The notes beneath the pieces are model-generated. The model did not search any database. It saw nothing but the letters and a program-made list of their open reading frames with translations, and was not told where the DNA came from. Positions 44,244 to 54,278 of a stretch of 64,000 nt of DNA are shown piece by piece (position 1 is the stretch's first letter; the number at the start of each line of letters is the position of its first letter). The stretch comes from Fictibacillus gelatini DSM 15865 (GTDB lineage: Bacteria; Bacillota; Bacilli; Bacillales; Fictibacillaceae), in NCBI RefSeq assembly GCF_000430745.1, contig NZ_KE387233.1, positions 55,561 to 119,560 on the forward strand, read 5' to 3'. A program made the position numbers and the translations under genes.

Positions 44244-45317
44244 ATGAAAGTGAAAAAACAGTTGTTATCATTGAAAGCCTATCAACCGGGAAAATCGATC
44301 GATGAGGTGAAAAGAGAGTTTGGCTTGACGAAAATCGCCAAATTAGCGTCAAATGAAAATCCATACGGTTGTTCGCCAAAAGTGCGTGAAGCATTAAACG
44401 ACTTTACCGATTACGCGCTTTATCCGGATGGAGCAGCTTTTCAGCTTCGTGAAAAGCTCGCCAGGCATGTAGGCGTCGAACTGGGACAGATTATTTTCAG
44501 CGCCGGATTGGATGAAATGATTCAAATCATCAGCCGGTCATTGCTTTCGCCTGATACAAATGTTGTCATGGCTGAACAAACGTTTCCGCAATATAAGCAT
44601 CATGCCGTTATCGAACAGGCAGAAATTCGTGAAGTGCCGCTGAAAAACGGCTGTCACGATTTAGAGGCGATGCTTGCGCAAGTGGATGAGCAAACTGCTA
44701 TCGTCTGGATTTGCAATCCGAATAACCCGACAGGCACCTATGTTAATGAAACGGAACTGAAACACTTTTTAGAGCACGTCCCGAAAGAAACGCTCGTCGT
44801 TTTAGATGAAGCTTATTATGAATATGCGGTAGCGCAGGACTATCCGGAGTCGATTCCCCTTTTAAATGATTATGAAAACTTGTTGATCATGCGCACATTT
44901 TCAAAAGCCTATGGTCTTGCCGCATTCCGTATCGGTTATACGATCGGACATGCGTCGTTCATGCAAAAGCTGGACGTGGCAAGGCTGCCATTTAATACTT
45001 CAACGTTTGCGCAAATAGCTGCCATGGCGGCGCTTGATGATCAAGCGTTTATCGAATTTTGTGTAGAGGAAAATCGGAAAGGTTTGCAGCAGTATTATAC
45101 GTTTTGCGAAACGCATCAACTTCCATATTATTCTTCGCAATGTAATTTCATCTTTATGGATCCGGGCAAAGACCCGATGGAAGTGTTCCAGCTTCTTCAG
45201 CAAAAAGGATATATCGTTCGCCCGCAAAAAGGAGGCGTACGCATTACCGTTGGAACGAAAGAAGAAAATGATGGCGTGTTAGAGGCGTTGAAAGAATTGA
45301 TTACCGTTCAAGCTTAA
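44244..45317 (+). CDS. hisC: Histidinol-phosphate / aromatic aminotransferase
   Basis: 357 residues, fold-type I PLP enzyme: [10 protein letters not shown] at the substrate end, [16 protein letters not shown], and the PLP lysine in [16 protein letters not shown]. In Bacillus HisC serves histidine synthesis and transaminates aromatic keto acids, which explains its place before tyrA. The ATG at 44244 follows GCGGAGGTG; an upstream in-frame ATG has no site. Confidence 0.92.
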   Translation: MKVKKQLLSLKAYQPGKSIDEVKREFGLTKIAKLASNENPYGCSPKVREALNDFTDYALYPDGAAFQLREKLARHVGVELGQIIFSAGLDEMIQIISRSLLSPDTNVVMAEQTFPQYKHHAVIEQAEIREVPLKNGCHDLEAMLAQVDEQTAIVWICNPNNPTGTYVNETELKHFLEHVPKETLVVLDEAYYEYAVAQDYPESIPLLNDYENLLIMRTFSKAYGLAAFRIGYTIGHASFMQKLDVARLPFNTSTFAQIAAMAALDDQAFIEFCVEENRKGLQQYYTFCETHQLPYYSSQCNFIFMDPGKDPMEVFQLLQQKGYIVRPQKGGVRITVGTKEENDGVLEALKELITVQA

Positions 45318-45382
45318 ATCTTAAATAGCCCGCCTTTTAAGACGCGATCAAATTTGGATAGAGATAAGAGGAGACAATCGGA

Positions 45383-46486
45383 GTGGAGAAACGCGTATTA
45401 CTGATAGGAGTGGGTTTAATCGGCGGTTCGGTTGCCCTTTCAATTAAAAAAGAACATGAAGAAGTAACGATTATCGGCTTTGATGTGAATAGGGACCACT
45501 GCAAGCTCGCAAAAGCGATGCATGTCATTGATGAATGCGCCGAAAGCTTACAAGCAGAAGCGGAGCAGGCAGATTTGATCATTCTGGCTGTTCCCGTAGA
45601 GGAAGCGGAGAAATTCATCGATCAATTCATTCATTGGGAATTGAAAGAGAATGTCATCATTACGGATGTGGGCAGCACAAAAGAAAAAATTATGAGAAGG
45701 GCAGAGCCTCTTATCGAAAAGGGCATTGCGTTTATCGGCGGCCACCCGATGGCGGGATCCCATAAAACAGGAGTAGGTAGCGCTAAAGCGCATTTGTTTG
45801 AAAACGCCTATTACATGTTAACGGTACATCCGGAGACGAAAAAGGAAAAGGTAGAGGAATTAAAAGAATGGCTGAAAGGGACGAAAGGAAACTTTCTCAC
45901 TCTTGACGCCAGCGAGCATGATTTACTGACAGGCATCGTCAGCCACTTTCCTCACATTGTTGCTGCTAGCCTTGTCCGCCAGGTGGAGAGCCATGCGAAT
46001 GAAAATGAGCTTGTGAGCGGCCTTGCCGCCGGTGGATTCCGCGATATCACGAGAATCGCCTCAAGCAGTCCGCACATGTGGAGGGACATCGTTAAGCAAA
46101 ACCGAAAAACACTTCTTTCCTTATTAAATGAATGGATGATGGAAATGGAAGAAGTTCGCCACCTTGTTGAAAAAGGAGACAGTGAGGAGCTGTTTAACTA
46201 TTTCGCCGGTGCAAAAGCGTTTCGCGATTCGTTGCCGTCCGGTTCCAAAGGTGCGATCCGATCGTTTTACGACTTATATGTCGATGTGCCCGATCGGGTG
46301 GGAGTCATCTCGCATGTTACGACATTGCTCGCCATTGAGCGAATCAGCATTACGAACATACGGATCATCGAAGCGAGGGAAGATGTGTTAGGAGTGTTGA
46401 GGATCAGTTTTCAAACGGAAGATGATCGGGCGAAGGCTAAAGCATGTTTAGAAGAAAATAACTATGAGTCATACATCACGATGTAG
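45383..46486 (+). CDS. tyrA: Prephenate dehydrogenase with ACT domain
   Basis: 367 residues. An N-terminal Rossmann NAD site (LLIGVGLIGGSVALSIK), GGHPMAGSHKTGV and the catalytic His in VSHFPHIVAASL; a C-terminal ACT domain (about 290-365, VPDRVGVISHVTTLLAIERISI) for tyrosine feedback. The GTG start follows AAGAGGAGA. A 65-bp gap separates it from hisC. It makes 4-hydroxyphenylpyruvate for tyrosine. Confidence 0.94.
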   Translation: MEKRVLLIGVGLIGGSVALSIKKEHEEVTIIGFDVNRDHCKLAKAMHVIDECAESLQAEAEQADLIILAVPVEEAEKFIDQFIHWELKENVIITDVGSTKEKIMRRAEPLIEKGIAFIGGHPMAGSHKTGVGSAKAHLFENAYYMLTVHPETKKEKVEELKEWLKGTKGNFLTLDASEHDLLTGIVSHFPHIVAASLVRQVESHANENELVSGLAAGGFRDITRIASSSPHMWRDIVKQNRKTLLSLLNEWMMEMEEVRHLVEKGDSEELFNYFAGAKAFRDSLPSGSKGAIRSFYDLYVDVPDRVGVISHVTTLLAIERISITNIRIIEAREDVLGVLRISFQTEDDRAKAKACLEENNYESYITM

Positions 46487-46504
46487 GAGGGGGGACAAAA
46501 CAAT

Positions 46505-47782
46505 ATGAAATTATCTCATGTACAACGATTAAAAGGTGTAATGAAAGTTCCAGGCGATAAATCCATATCCCACCGTTCCGTCATGTTTGGCGCTATCGCC
46601 GAGGGGAAAACAAAAGTGACCGGATTTTTACCGGGCGATGACTGCCTGAGTACAATTGATTGTTTCAGAAAACTTGGAGTCAATATTCATCAAGAAGACG
46701 ATTATGTCGAAATTGACGGCAATGGAATTGAAGGGTTAAAAGAGCCTCAAGAAGTGCTCGATGTCGGCAATTCAGGAACAACGATCCGGCTAATGTTAGG
46801 TGCCCTGGCGAATACGCCGTTCCATTCTTGCATTATCGGTGACAAATCGATTGCGAAGCGGCCGATGAAGCGGGTGACGGTTCCGCTTACTGAAATGGGG
46901 GTGGCGATTGATGGCCGTGCAGAAGGCAATTTCACACCGCTCAGCATTCGCGGCGGAAATACGAAAGGCATCCAATATACATCTCCGGTCGCGAGCGGCC
47001 AGGTAAAATCCGCTATCTTGCTTGCCGGATTAGGGGCGGAAGGTGTGACTTCCGTTTCCGAGCCGCATAAATCAAGGGATCATACCGAACGAATGCTTCA
47101 GGCGTTTGGCGTCAATGTCCAGGTCGATGGATTGACGGTTTCCATCGAAGGAAAGCAGAAGCTGAAAGGAACGAACATTGAGGTTCCCGGCGACATATCT
47201 TCTGCCGCTTTCTTTTTGGCAGCCGGGGCGATCGTTCCGGAAAGCGAGCTGACGATTCAAAAAGTCGGAATGAATCCTACCCGCACGGGCATCATTGATG
47301 TTTTGCAGCTGATGGGAGCGGATCTTTCGATTGAAAATGCACAAAACGAAGCGATTGAACCATTTGCGGATCTTCATATTAAAAAATCTTCTCTAAAAGG
47401 CATTGAAATTGGTGGAGAACTCATTCCGCGATTAATCGATGAAATTCCAATTATCGCCCTTATGGCGACACAGGCGGAAGGGACAACGGTCATTAAAGAC
47501 GCTGCCGAGCTAAAAGTAAAGGAAACGAACCGGATTGACACGGTCGTCAATGAACTGAAGAAACTTGGCGCTAACATTGAAGCAACAGAGGATGGCATGA
47601 TCATTCACGGGAAAACCCGTTTAGTGGCAAGTTCTGTCGATAGCCACGGCGATCACCGGATCGGTATGATGCTCGGAATTGCGTCATGCATCGCAACTGG
47701 CGAAATGACCATCAACAACAGCGATGCCGTTCGCGTATCTTACCCTGGCTTTTTTGACCAGCTAAACGAATTATCTCGATAA
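46505..47782 (+). CDS. aroE: EPSP synthase (3-phosphoshikimate 1-carboxyvinyltransferase)
   Basis: 425 residues. [15 protein letters not shown] (PEP/shikimate-3-P site), [14 protein letters not shown], and the C-terminal [13 protein letters not shown] and [11 protein letters not shown] motifs are complete. Named aroE as in B. subtilis (aroA in E. coli). The class I/II question (glyphosate sensitivity) is not settled here; the motif GNSGTT fits the Bacillus type. GGAGGGGGG precedes the ATG. Last gene of the operon. Confidence 0.95.
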   Translation: MKLSHVQRLKGVMKVPGDKSISHRSVMFGAIAEGKTKVTGFLPGDDCLSTIDCFRKLGVNIHQEDDYVEIDGNGIEGLKEPQEVLDVGNSGTTIRLMLGALANTPFHSCIIGDKSIAKRPMKRVTVPLTEMGVAIDGRAEGNFTPLSIRGGNTKGIQYTSPVASGQVKSAILLAGLGAEGVTSVSEPHKSRDHTERMLQAFGVNVQVDGLTVSIEGKQKLKGTNIEVPGDISSAAFFLAAGAIVPESELTIQKVGMNPTRTGIIDVLQLMGADLSIENAQNEAIEPFADLHIKKSSLKGIEIGGELIPRLIDEIPIIALMATQAEGTTVIKDAAELKVKETNRIDTVVNELKKLGANIEATEDGMIIHGKTRLVASSVDSHGDHRIGMMLGIASCIATGEMTINNSDAVRVSYPGFFDQLNELSR

Positions 47783-47790
47783 AAAAACGA

Positions 47791-47820
47791 GGAACATAAG
47801 TTTTACTACTTATGTTCCTT
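47791..47820. terminator. Bidirectional terminator after aroE
   Basis: GGAACATAAG/CTTATGTTCC with an 8-base loop, T-rich on both sides. The arm overlaps the last codons of the convergent gene at 47806. Confidence 0.75.
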
Positions 47821-48441
47821 TAATATGTTGACTTCTGTTTCGAGTTTTTCAAGTTTGTTCATTAATGTACTCATTTTTTCGTTCAAGGCTGCAATTTGTT
47901 TTTCGTACATTAAATTCATTTCATGGCTCGTTTCAGGGATATCGTGTAAAGAAGACTCAATTTTATCATCGAAACTATCGGAAAAAGGATCCTCATTCTT
48001 CGACATCAACTCATGTTGATTTTCAATAGATTGATCATTCTCGTAAAACTTGCTTTTTATTGAAACGTCAGGATGTTCTTCTTCAATAGCGGGCCATTGA
48101 TTTGTTAATTCTTCATGGGTGGCCGCATTTTTTAATGTTGAAAACAATTCGGACACGTTATTGAAAGACTGTCGATTATAGTGTTCAATTAATTTCTCTG
48201 GCAAACTAATTCCCTCTCTTTTACAGTAAAAATCGATTAATTTATATTGTAAGTCTTCATCGGGCGGTTGAATGTTCGTTGTGATTCCCCAGCTAAGCCG
48301 TGATTCCAGTTTGAAAGAGGAATACCTTGCTTCGAGCCAATCCTTGCTGAATTCATTGCGGGCTAAAACGATTAAGCTGTCACCGTTCCTCTCTTTTACA
48401 GTTGTATGTTTTAACCACGTTTCAAAACTCGGCCTGCTCAT
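47806..48441 (-). CDS. DnaA-fragment-like protein with coiled-coil tail
   Basis: 211 residues. Residues 1-45 (MSRPSFETWLKHT, NEFSKDWLEARY) closely resemble the end of DnaA domain I. Residues ~58-108 (KREGISLPEKLIEHYNRQSFNNVSELFSTLKNA) resemble the AAA+ lid of DnaA (IPNEVMLYIA...NIRELEGAL). The Walker motifs and DNA-binding domain IV are missing. Residues ~175-211 form a coiled coil. The frame extends upstream without a normal start (codons for VLQHLEHQ before the ATG match DnaA). A one-base shift would join it to ATG 48475, which has a GAGG site, so a frameshifted 5' end is possible. Confidence 0.6.
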   Translation of the reverse strand: MSRPSFETWLKHTTVKERNGDSLIVLARNEFSKDWLEARYSSFKLESRLSWGITTNIQPPDEDLQYKLIDFYCKREGISLPEKLIEHYNRQSFNNVSELFSTLKNAATHEELTNQWPAIEEEHPDVSIKSKFYENDQSIENQHELMSKNEDPFSDSFDDKIESSLHDIPETSHEMNLMYEKQIAALNEKMSTLMNKLEKLETEVNILKEHK

Positions 48442-48687
48442 TTGATGTTCAAGGTGTTGTAAAACGTTTGTTCATAATGCGCGAGCCTCGTTCATTTGTT
48501 GTTACTTTCTTTCCAAATTGTAAAGAAGCATGTAAAGAAATAATAAAAACCCTTCAGTCTATAACGGCTGGAGGGCTACTTGCTACGGTGCCAGAATACA
48601 TGATCCTATTATTTTGAAATTGAAAAAGTGACGTGTTCATACCTACAGTTAATTGATTGTTGTAATGTAGAGTTAATTTTGTATGTA

Positions 48688-48763
48688 TGGCGGCCCCGAG
48701 AGGACTCGAACCTCCGACGCACGGTTTAGGAAACCGACGCTCTATCCACTGAGCTACGGAGCC
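48688..48763 (-). tRNA. tRNA-Arg (anticodon CCU)
   Basis: On the minus strand a 76-nt cloverleaf: acceptor GGCTCCG/CGGGGCC, D-arm GCTCAGTGGATAGAGC, anticodon arm CGGTTTCCTAAACCG with anticodon CCT (reads AGG), T-arm GGTTCGAGTCC, and encoded CCA at 48688-48690. It stands alone with no other tRNA nearby. Confidence 0.96.
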
Positions 48764-48918
48764 TTATTTTTTCATTTGTCAATTCAAAATACAGTGCATT
48801 AAATATTATATAATAGGACGTTCCATTTGAAAAGATTTTCTATTACTTTTTTCTTGAATTCAGTAATTAGACTTTTGAATGTAAAATTTAGAAGTGGTAT
48901 AGCATACAAAATAACAAC

Positions 48919-48950
48919 TGCACCCCTCATTGATAAAGTTGGGGTGCAGT
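48919..48950. terminator. Bidirectional terminator
   Basis: CTGCACCCC/GGGGTGCAG, 9 bp, with TTGTTT on the plus side and TTGTTATTTT on the minus side. It terminates the acyltransferase gene. Confidence 0.8.
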
Positions 48951-48954
48951 TGTT

Positions 48955-50019
48955 TCAAGAAGCGACTTCTTTTTGCTTTGAATGGTCGTTAACTTGCTTT
49001 AATGACCAGCGCATTTTTGGCTGTATTAAAGGTTTAAAGAAGTTGAGAACAGGTTGTCGTGTGACTAGCCAACAAATTGCTGCAGCAAATAGCAAGCAAA
49101 TCACTAATGCCAGAGCTATATGAAGGGTTAATAATTCGGTTTCAAATTTGCGGAATAAACGGACAATATTCGTATGAATCATATAAATGAAAAGCGAATA
49201 CACACCTAGCTTATTAAAGAAAGCGAGCTTCTTTTCTTGCGGCACTAATAGCATTAATGCAATAGATAAAATGGTTATAGCCCCATAAAGAATAAGCTGG
49301 ATCGTTCCGCCTTTGAGAAAGGACCAGTCGAAATAATCGTAGGATTTGCTCATAAATAATAGCTCCGTAAAGCCGCCTTTTTTTGTTAAGAACAAGGCCG
49401 AACCGAAATAGGCGAGCACAATGGCAATGGCACCCCAGCGAAACGGCTGTTTCCATGAATGCGCTCTCTTTTTAAGAGACATTACGATGTTTTTATTCGC
49501 TAAATAGTAGCCAATTAAGAAATAAGGATAAAAGTTAATTAATTTACGTAACGAAAACCATTTTGTTACATCATCTACATAGCTAATCCAGATCGCTAAT
49601 CCTAACGCAATAAGCAAAGGATAGCGAAGTCGCAATACGTAAGGTGTGATCGCGCTCCAAACGGCAATCCCTAATAAAAACCACATCGCCCAATACGGAT
49701 CAAAAATATCCATGATTCGGCTATCTGATGAAAAGCTTACGATTTCATTATCATTGATTAATTTCTGAAACACGCCATTGATTAGTTGCCAAATGACAAA
49801 AACGGATAGTACTTGCACGATTCGGTCAATTCGGTTGGGGCGAAAAAAATATCCGCTTATTAAAATAAATAAGGGCATGTGAAAGGAATAGATCACGTTA
49901 TATAAATAATGAGCCGAGAAATAACTGTCACGATACGTTTCAATTAAATGTCCAAATACCATTAGAAAGATTAAAATCCCTTTCATATTATCAAACCATG
50001 GTATGCGTTGTTTTGCCAT
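48955..50019 (-). CDS. Membrane acyltransferase (acyltransferase-3 / fucose 4-O-acetylase-like)
   Basis: 354 residues with about ten membrane helices. The N-terminal WFDNMKGILIFLMVFGHLIE carries the conserved His of acyltransferase-3 proteins, followed by FHMPLFILISGYFF. Similar Bacillus proteins (YkrP/YfiQ-like) acetylate surface polysaccharides or are of unknown target. The ATG at 50019 is chosen because GGAGGAGGTAG lies just upstream; the in-frame ATG at 50076 lacks a site. No glycan cluster is adjacent. Confidence 0.82.
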   Translation of the reverse strand: MAKQRIPWFDNMKGILIFLMVFGHLIETYRDSYFSAHYLYNVIYSFHMPLFILISGYFFRPNRIDRIVQVLSVFVIWQLINGVFQKLINDNEIVSFSSDSRIMDIFDPYWAMWFLLGIAVWSAITPYVLRLRYPLLIALGLAIWISYVDDVTKWFSLRKLINFYPYFLIGYYLANKNIVMSLKKRAHSWKQPFRWGAIAIVLAYFGSALFLTKKGGFTELLFMSKSYDYFDWSFLKGGTIQLILYGAITILSIALMLLVPQEKKLAFFNKLGVYSLFIYMIHTNIVRLFRKFETELLTLHIALALVICLLFAAAICWLVTRQPVLNFFKPLIQPKMRWSLKQVNDHSKQKEVAS

Positions 50020-50264
50020 TCTACCTCCTCCAAAACTTAATTTCGGCAGAATCGAATCATTTTCAATCCCGCGCAATCAATAGAACATATTGGATAGTGC
50101 CCTATTCTAAATGGGAAATCTATTACAGACTTTCGGAATAAATAAAGTTTTCAGGGGGGTTCAGAGTTCTCTTCTTATAAGATCGTTTTAGAGATAAGTC
50201 TTTCGGCTCAGTCGTTAATAAGAAAAAGGATAGGGAAAAGAACCATTGATATAAAATGAACGGA

Positions 50265-50366
50265 AACCGCATGAGGATCATCTTGTGCGGTTTTTAATCC
50301 ATTAGTCCCGTAACTAGAGAGAAAGACCTGGTTTTGAAAATTTCTAAAATTAGGTCTTTTTCATTC
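50265..50366. other. Two terminator-like hairpins in a 500-bp gene-free region
   Basis: AACCGCA/TGCGGTT plus five T (about 50265-50297), then AAAGACCT/AGGTCTTT plus T (about 50329-50366). No gene precedes them on the plus strand. They may end a small RNA or a lost gene. The rest of 50020-50520 shows only the operator candidate at 50398. Confidence 0.45.
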
Positions 50367-50397
50367 TGGAAATAAATAGTATGATGGACTCGATTAA

Positions 50398-50420
50398 GTT
50401 AGTAAAGGTAACAAACTAAC
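50398..50420. promoter_or_regulatory. Candidate operator of the ROK regulator
   Basis: Inverted repeat GTTAGT (50398-50403) and ACTAAC (50415-50420) with an 11-bp AT-rich spacer, about 100 bp upstream of the ROK gene. Size and TTAG half-sites resemble XylR/NagC-type operators. Confidence 0.5.
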
Positions 50421-50520
50421 CTTCGGGAGTATTTGTTGAAGGATCGAATAACGGTCGCCTGAAACTATAACGGATGAAACGAGTTGAGGGACTTTTTACG
50501 TTTGATTAAGGAGATGAGAG

Positions 50521-51732
50521 ATGAGTGTGTTTGAAAAAGGAACTCCTTTTACTATGAAAGAAAAAAATAAGCGTCTGATCTTGCAATGCATACAAGACGA
50601 TTCGCCTCTATCCCGGTCAGAAATCGCAGAAAAGCTCAAAATAAGCAAGCCTACTGTTTCTTCTATAGTAGAGGAGCTTTTGCAGGAAGAATGGATTAAA
50701 GAAATTGGGGCTCGAACTGCAGGAGCACAGGGGGGGAGGAGACCGATTCAGATCACGTTTAACCATCAAGCTCGTTTTGTTATCGGAGTGGATATCGGGG
50801 GAACAAAAACATTGGCGGCCATCAGTGACTTATCGGGGAATTTGCTGGCCACAACATTATTTCACACACAAGAAGAAGTTCAATGCGGGATCCTTCACAA
50901 AGTGAATATGGTAGCCAAACAAATGCTGGCTGAACTGAATATTGATGAAAAAAAAGTTCTCGGGATAGGAATCGGCGTTCCCGGGATGACAAATGTAAAA
51001 GACGGCATTGTGATTGATGCGCCGAGCTTAAGATGGAAAATGCACCCACTGAAACATGAGGCAGAAAAAATATTCCCCTGGCCGGTTTTTATCGATAACG
51101 ATGTCAACGTCGCCGTTTTAGGAGAACAATGGTTAGGAGCAGCGAAAGGAATGTCGAATGTCGTATTAATTTCAATAGGGACTGGAATTGGCTGCGGCAT
51201 GATTTTAGAAGGAAATCTTTATCGAGGGTCTTCCTGGGCGGCTGGAGAAATTGGCTACTTCGTCACAGATATTCATCAGGCAAAGCAAAAGGATGATCCA
51301 ATTTATAGCGGGTATGGCTTCTTGGACCGCCATGCTGGAGGGGCGGGGATCGCCAACAAGGCGAGTCAAGCGTTGAAGAAACAATCGAATCACCCGTTGC
51401 AAGAGAAGGCAGTCCTAACTGCAAAAGATGTTTTTGATTATGCGAAATCAGATGATCCTATAGCTTTAAAAATTATCGAAGAGGTAATTGATCATATTGG
51501 CTTTGCCATCGCCAATGTGATTTCAATTATAAATCCAGAGGTGATTATTCTGGGGGGTGGGATATCCAAAAGCGCCGATTGGTATTTGCCAAGATTGGAA
51601 GAAATCATTTCGCAATTTGCCTCAGTTCCGACAGAAGTGAAAAGGTCAGCATTCGGTTCGGAGATTGGCGTGCTTGGAGCCGTTTCATTAGTTTTAAGGG
51701 AAAGGGAATGCGTCTTGAAAACTCTTAGTTGA
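50521..51732 (+). CDS. ROK-family transcriptional repressor
   Basis: 403 residues. An N-terminal MarR-like winged helix (LSRSEIAEKLKISKPTVSSIVEELL) precedes a ROK sugar-kinase-like domain with ATP loop GVDIGGTKT, IGIGVPG, DNDVNVAVLGE and SIGTGIGCGMI. The Cys-rich zinc motif (CxCGxxGC) of typical ROK proteins is absent; the segment after GEIGYF has no Cys. This hints at an unusual effector. It overlaps nothing but ends 14 bp before the deacetylase gene and probably represses the operon that follows. Confidence 0.85.
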   Translation: MSVFEKGTPFTMKEKNKRLILQCIQDDSPLSRSEIAEKLKISKPTVSSIVEELLQEEWIKEIGARTAGAQGGRRPIQITFNHQARFVIGVDIGGTKTLAAISDLSGNLLATTLFHTQEEVQCGILHKVNMVAKQMLAELNIDEKKVLGIGIGVPGMTNVKDGIVIDAPSLRWKMHPLKHEAEKIFPWPVFIDNDVNVAVLGEQWLGAAKGMSNVVLISIGTGIGCGMILEGNLYRGSSWAAGEIGYFVTDIHQAKQKDDPIYSGYGFLDRHAGGAGIANKASQALKKQSNHPLQEKAVLTAKDVFDYAKSDDPIALKIIEEVIDHIGFAIANVISIINPEVIILGGGISKSADWYLPRLEEIISQFASVPTEVKRSAFGSEIGVLGAVSLVLRERECVLKTLS

Positions 51733-51746
51733 AAGGAGTCTGTCGA

Positions 51747-54257
51747 ATGCGGAAAAAATGGTTCTCTTGTTTAGCCAGCTTTTTATTATTGGTTTCACTT
51801 ATGGTCCCTATTCAAGCAAACGGAAAGGAAAAAGACCAAAAGCCTGTAGAACTATGGGGGGCACTGAAACCGCTGGACACGATCGTAAGTTTTATGAATA
51901 CGGGTGCGCATCCGGACGATGAACGAAGTGACATGCTCGCCTATTTATCAAGAGGCCGCGGTGTCCGAACGGCAAGCCTGCTTGCAAACCGGGGAGAAGG
52001 CGGACAAAACGAAATTGGGAACGAACTGGGAAACGCCCTTGGAATTATTCGCTCAAGGGAATTGATGGAAGCAGCCAAAATTACTGGCGTTCAAGTTTTT
52101 CATTTAAGCCAGAAGCCTGACGACGAAATTTATGATTTTGGCTTTTCAAAGTCGGTCGAAGAGACGTTAACTAAATGGGGGGAAGATGTCGCGTATGAGC
52201 GATTGATCCGCATTATTCGCACATACCGGCCGGATATTATCATGCCGTCGTTTTTAAATGTGAATACTGAACACGGACATCATCGAACAGTTAATGTTTT
52301 GACGCTCCGGGCATTCAAAGACGCGGCTGACCCTAAGGTTTTCCCGGAACAACTAAAAGAGGGCCTGAGTCCATGGCAAATTAAAAAGTTATACTTGCCT
52401 GCGTCAGATAGCAGTGCCACGACCTCTTTTGAAATCGGGATGTACGATGACATTTATGGCATGACTTACCCGCAGCTCGGCGAAGAATCTCGATTCTTAC
52501 ATAAAAGCCAGGGGATGGGGAAGAAAATCCCTGCCGAGCCTCGAACGATTCATTTAAACCTTGCGAAATCCGTGATGGGTATTCCGGTAAAGGAAAGCAG
52601 CATGTTTGATTCGATTCCATATAATTTTAAAGAATATGCCGCTAACGTTTCAAATGAACCGAAGATTTCAACCGAATTAAAGAAATTGCAAAATGAATTG
52701 GAACAATTGATTAGCCTTTATCCGAACGATGACAAAATCGCTGATTTAACCTATGATGTCTTGCAGCATGAACGGCAAGTGGCGAAGATGGTAAAGGCAA
52801 GCAACATGGATAAAACGACAAAGGAAGACTTGCTTTTCCGCTTATCAATTAAGGAACAGCAGTTAACTAAACTAAGTGAAGTCGCTTCAAAAGTAAAAGT
52901 TGAAACAGACGTAGAAAATCCAACACTCGTTAGAAACGGATCGACGAAAGTGAAAGTTACGATTTCGAACAACGGGAAAAAGGCGCTCCAGCATGTCAAT
53001 GTTAATCTTTCGGCCCCTGAGCAATGGAAAGTAACGAGAAAAGATCAAGCGAAAACGGTAAAACCCGGGGAAAGGGCTGTCATTCACTTCACCGTTCATG
53101 TTCCGAAAAACGCATCCTATTACCAGCCGTATGATCCGCCGGTCATCCACTCAAAAGTGACGTATGACGTGAAACGGACGAAAACAACCCATCAATTTGA
53201 GCCGAAACAAACGGTAGCGGTTCTGCCGGAAGTTAGCCTCCAGTCTGATCCCGAAAGTCTTGTTGTCAATACAGCTGACGTGAAAGAAAAAATGGAAGTT
53301 AGCGTTAAAGCGAAAAATTACCAAAAAGGGCCGTTGCATTCTGTCCTCTCATTAAAGGTGCCAAGAAATTGGAAGGTAACGCCAAGTGCCGTCCCAGTTT
53401 CGTTTACTAAGCAAAACGAAGAAAAAACAGTCACGTTTACAGTGAAGCCGCCTAAAGACGTAAAGGAAGGGAACTTCACTTTCGATCCGTTTGCCGTTGT
53501 TCATCAGCGAATGGTCAATACGGCCGTTCAAGTCATTCACTACGATCATATTGGCACATTCTATTATCTATATGATGCAAAAACAAAAGGCGTTTCATTC
53601 CCGCTCGCTTTCAATAAGAATTTGAAAATTGGCTATGTTGAAAGCGGATTTGACAATGTCGCGGATGAGTTGCGAAGAGTTGGGATGAATATAGCAAGCT
53701 TGACAGAAGGGCAATTGGAAACGACAGACCTTTCGCAATTTGACACGATTGTCCTCGGCATTCGCGCTTATCTTTCAAGGGAAGATTTGCTTGCCAATAA
53801 TCAAAAACTGCTAGACTATGTCAAAAACGGGGGGCATCTTGTCGTTCAATACAATAAACCGGAAGATCATTGGGACGCAGACTCCACAGCGCCATATAAA
53901 CTCGTTATCGGGAGTCCGTCCATTCAATGGCGGGTAACCGACGAGCAGGCAAACGTAACGGTATTGAAGCCAGAGCATGCACTCTTTAACACGCCAAACA
54001 AAATAACGGACAAAGATTGGGACAACTGGATTCAAGAAAGGGGACTCTATTATCCTAGTGAATGGTCCGATCAATTTGAGCCATTGGTGCGTATGGCAGA
54101 CCCGAATGAAAAGCCGTTCGATGGCGGCATTTTACTCGCCCATTACGGAAAAGGGACATACATTTATTCAAGCCTCGTCTGGTACCGGCAAATCCAAAAC
54201 CAGGTCCCGGGAGGCTATCGAATCTTTACCAATTTAATGGATTATAACGGAGAGTAA
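51747..54257 (+). CDS. Secreted PIG-L-family deacetylase, multidomain
   Basis: 836 residues. A signal peptide (MRKKWFSCLASFLLLVSLMV, cleavage near Ala24) precedes a PIG-L deacetylase domain with metal motifs AHPDDE (54-59) and HGHH (176-179). About 300-395 is helical. Two Ig-like NPCBM/alpha-galactosidase-associated domains (~395-490 and ~500-595) and a C-terminal class I GATase-like domain (~620-835, FDTIVLGIRAYLS, LLDYVKNGGHLVVQYN) follow. PIG-L enzymes N-deacetylate GlcNAc-type substrates. AAAGGAG precedes ATG 51747. The substrate is probably extracellular and its product taken up by the ABC importer encoded next. Confidence 0.83.
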   Translation: MRKKWFSCLASFLLLVSLMVPIQANGKEKDQKPVELWGALKPLDTIVSFMNTGAHPDDERSDMLAYLSRGRGVRTASLLANRGEGGQNEIGNELGNALGIIRSRELMEAAKITGVQVFHLSQKPDDEIYDFGFSKSVEETLTKWGEDVAYERLIRIIRTYRPDIIMPSFLNVNTEHGHHRTVNVLTLRAFKDAADPKVFPEQLKEGLSPWQIKKLYLPASDSSATTSFEIGMYDDIYGMTYPQLGEESRFLHKSQGMGKKIPAEPRTIHLNLAKSVMGIPVKESSMFDSIPYNFKEYAANVSNEPKISTELKKLQNELEQLISLYPNDDKIADLTYDVLQHERQVAKMVKASNMDKTTKEDLLFRLSIKEQQLTKLSEVASKVKVETDVENPTLVRNGSTKVKVTISNNGKKALQHVNVNLSAPEQWKVTRKDQAKTVKPGERAVIHFTVHVPKNASYYQPYDPPVIHSKVTYDVKRTKTTHQFEPKQTVAVLPEVSLQSDPESLVVNTADVKEKMEVSVKAKNYQKGPLHSVLSLKVPRNWKVTPSAVPVSFTKQNEEKTVTFTVKPPKDVKEGNFTFDPFAVVHQRMVNTAVQVIHYDHIGTFYYLYDAKTKGVSFPLAFNKNLKIGYVESGFDNVADELRRVGMNIASLTEGQLETTDLSQFDTIVLGIRAYLSREDLLANNQKLLDYVKNGGHLVVQYNKPEDHWDADSTAPYKLVIGSPSIQWRVTDEQANVTVLKPEHALFNTPNKITDKDWDNWIQERGLYYPSEWSDQFEPLVRMADPNEKPFDGGILLAHYGKGTYIYSSLVWYRQIQNQVPGGYRIFTNLMDYNGE

Positions 54258-54278
54258 AAGACAAGGAGGGGTTAAAAA

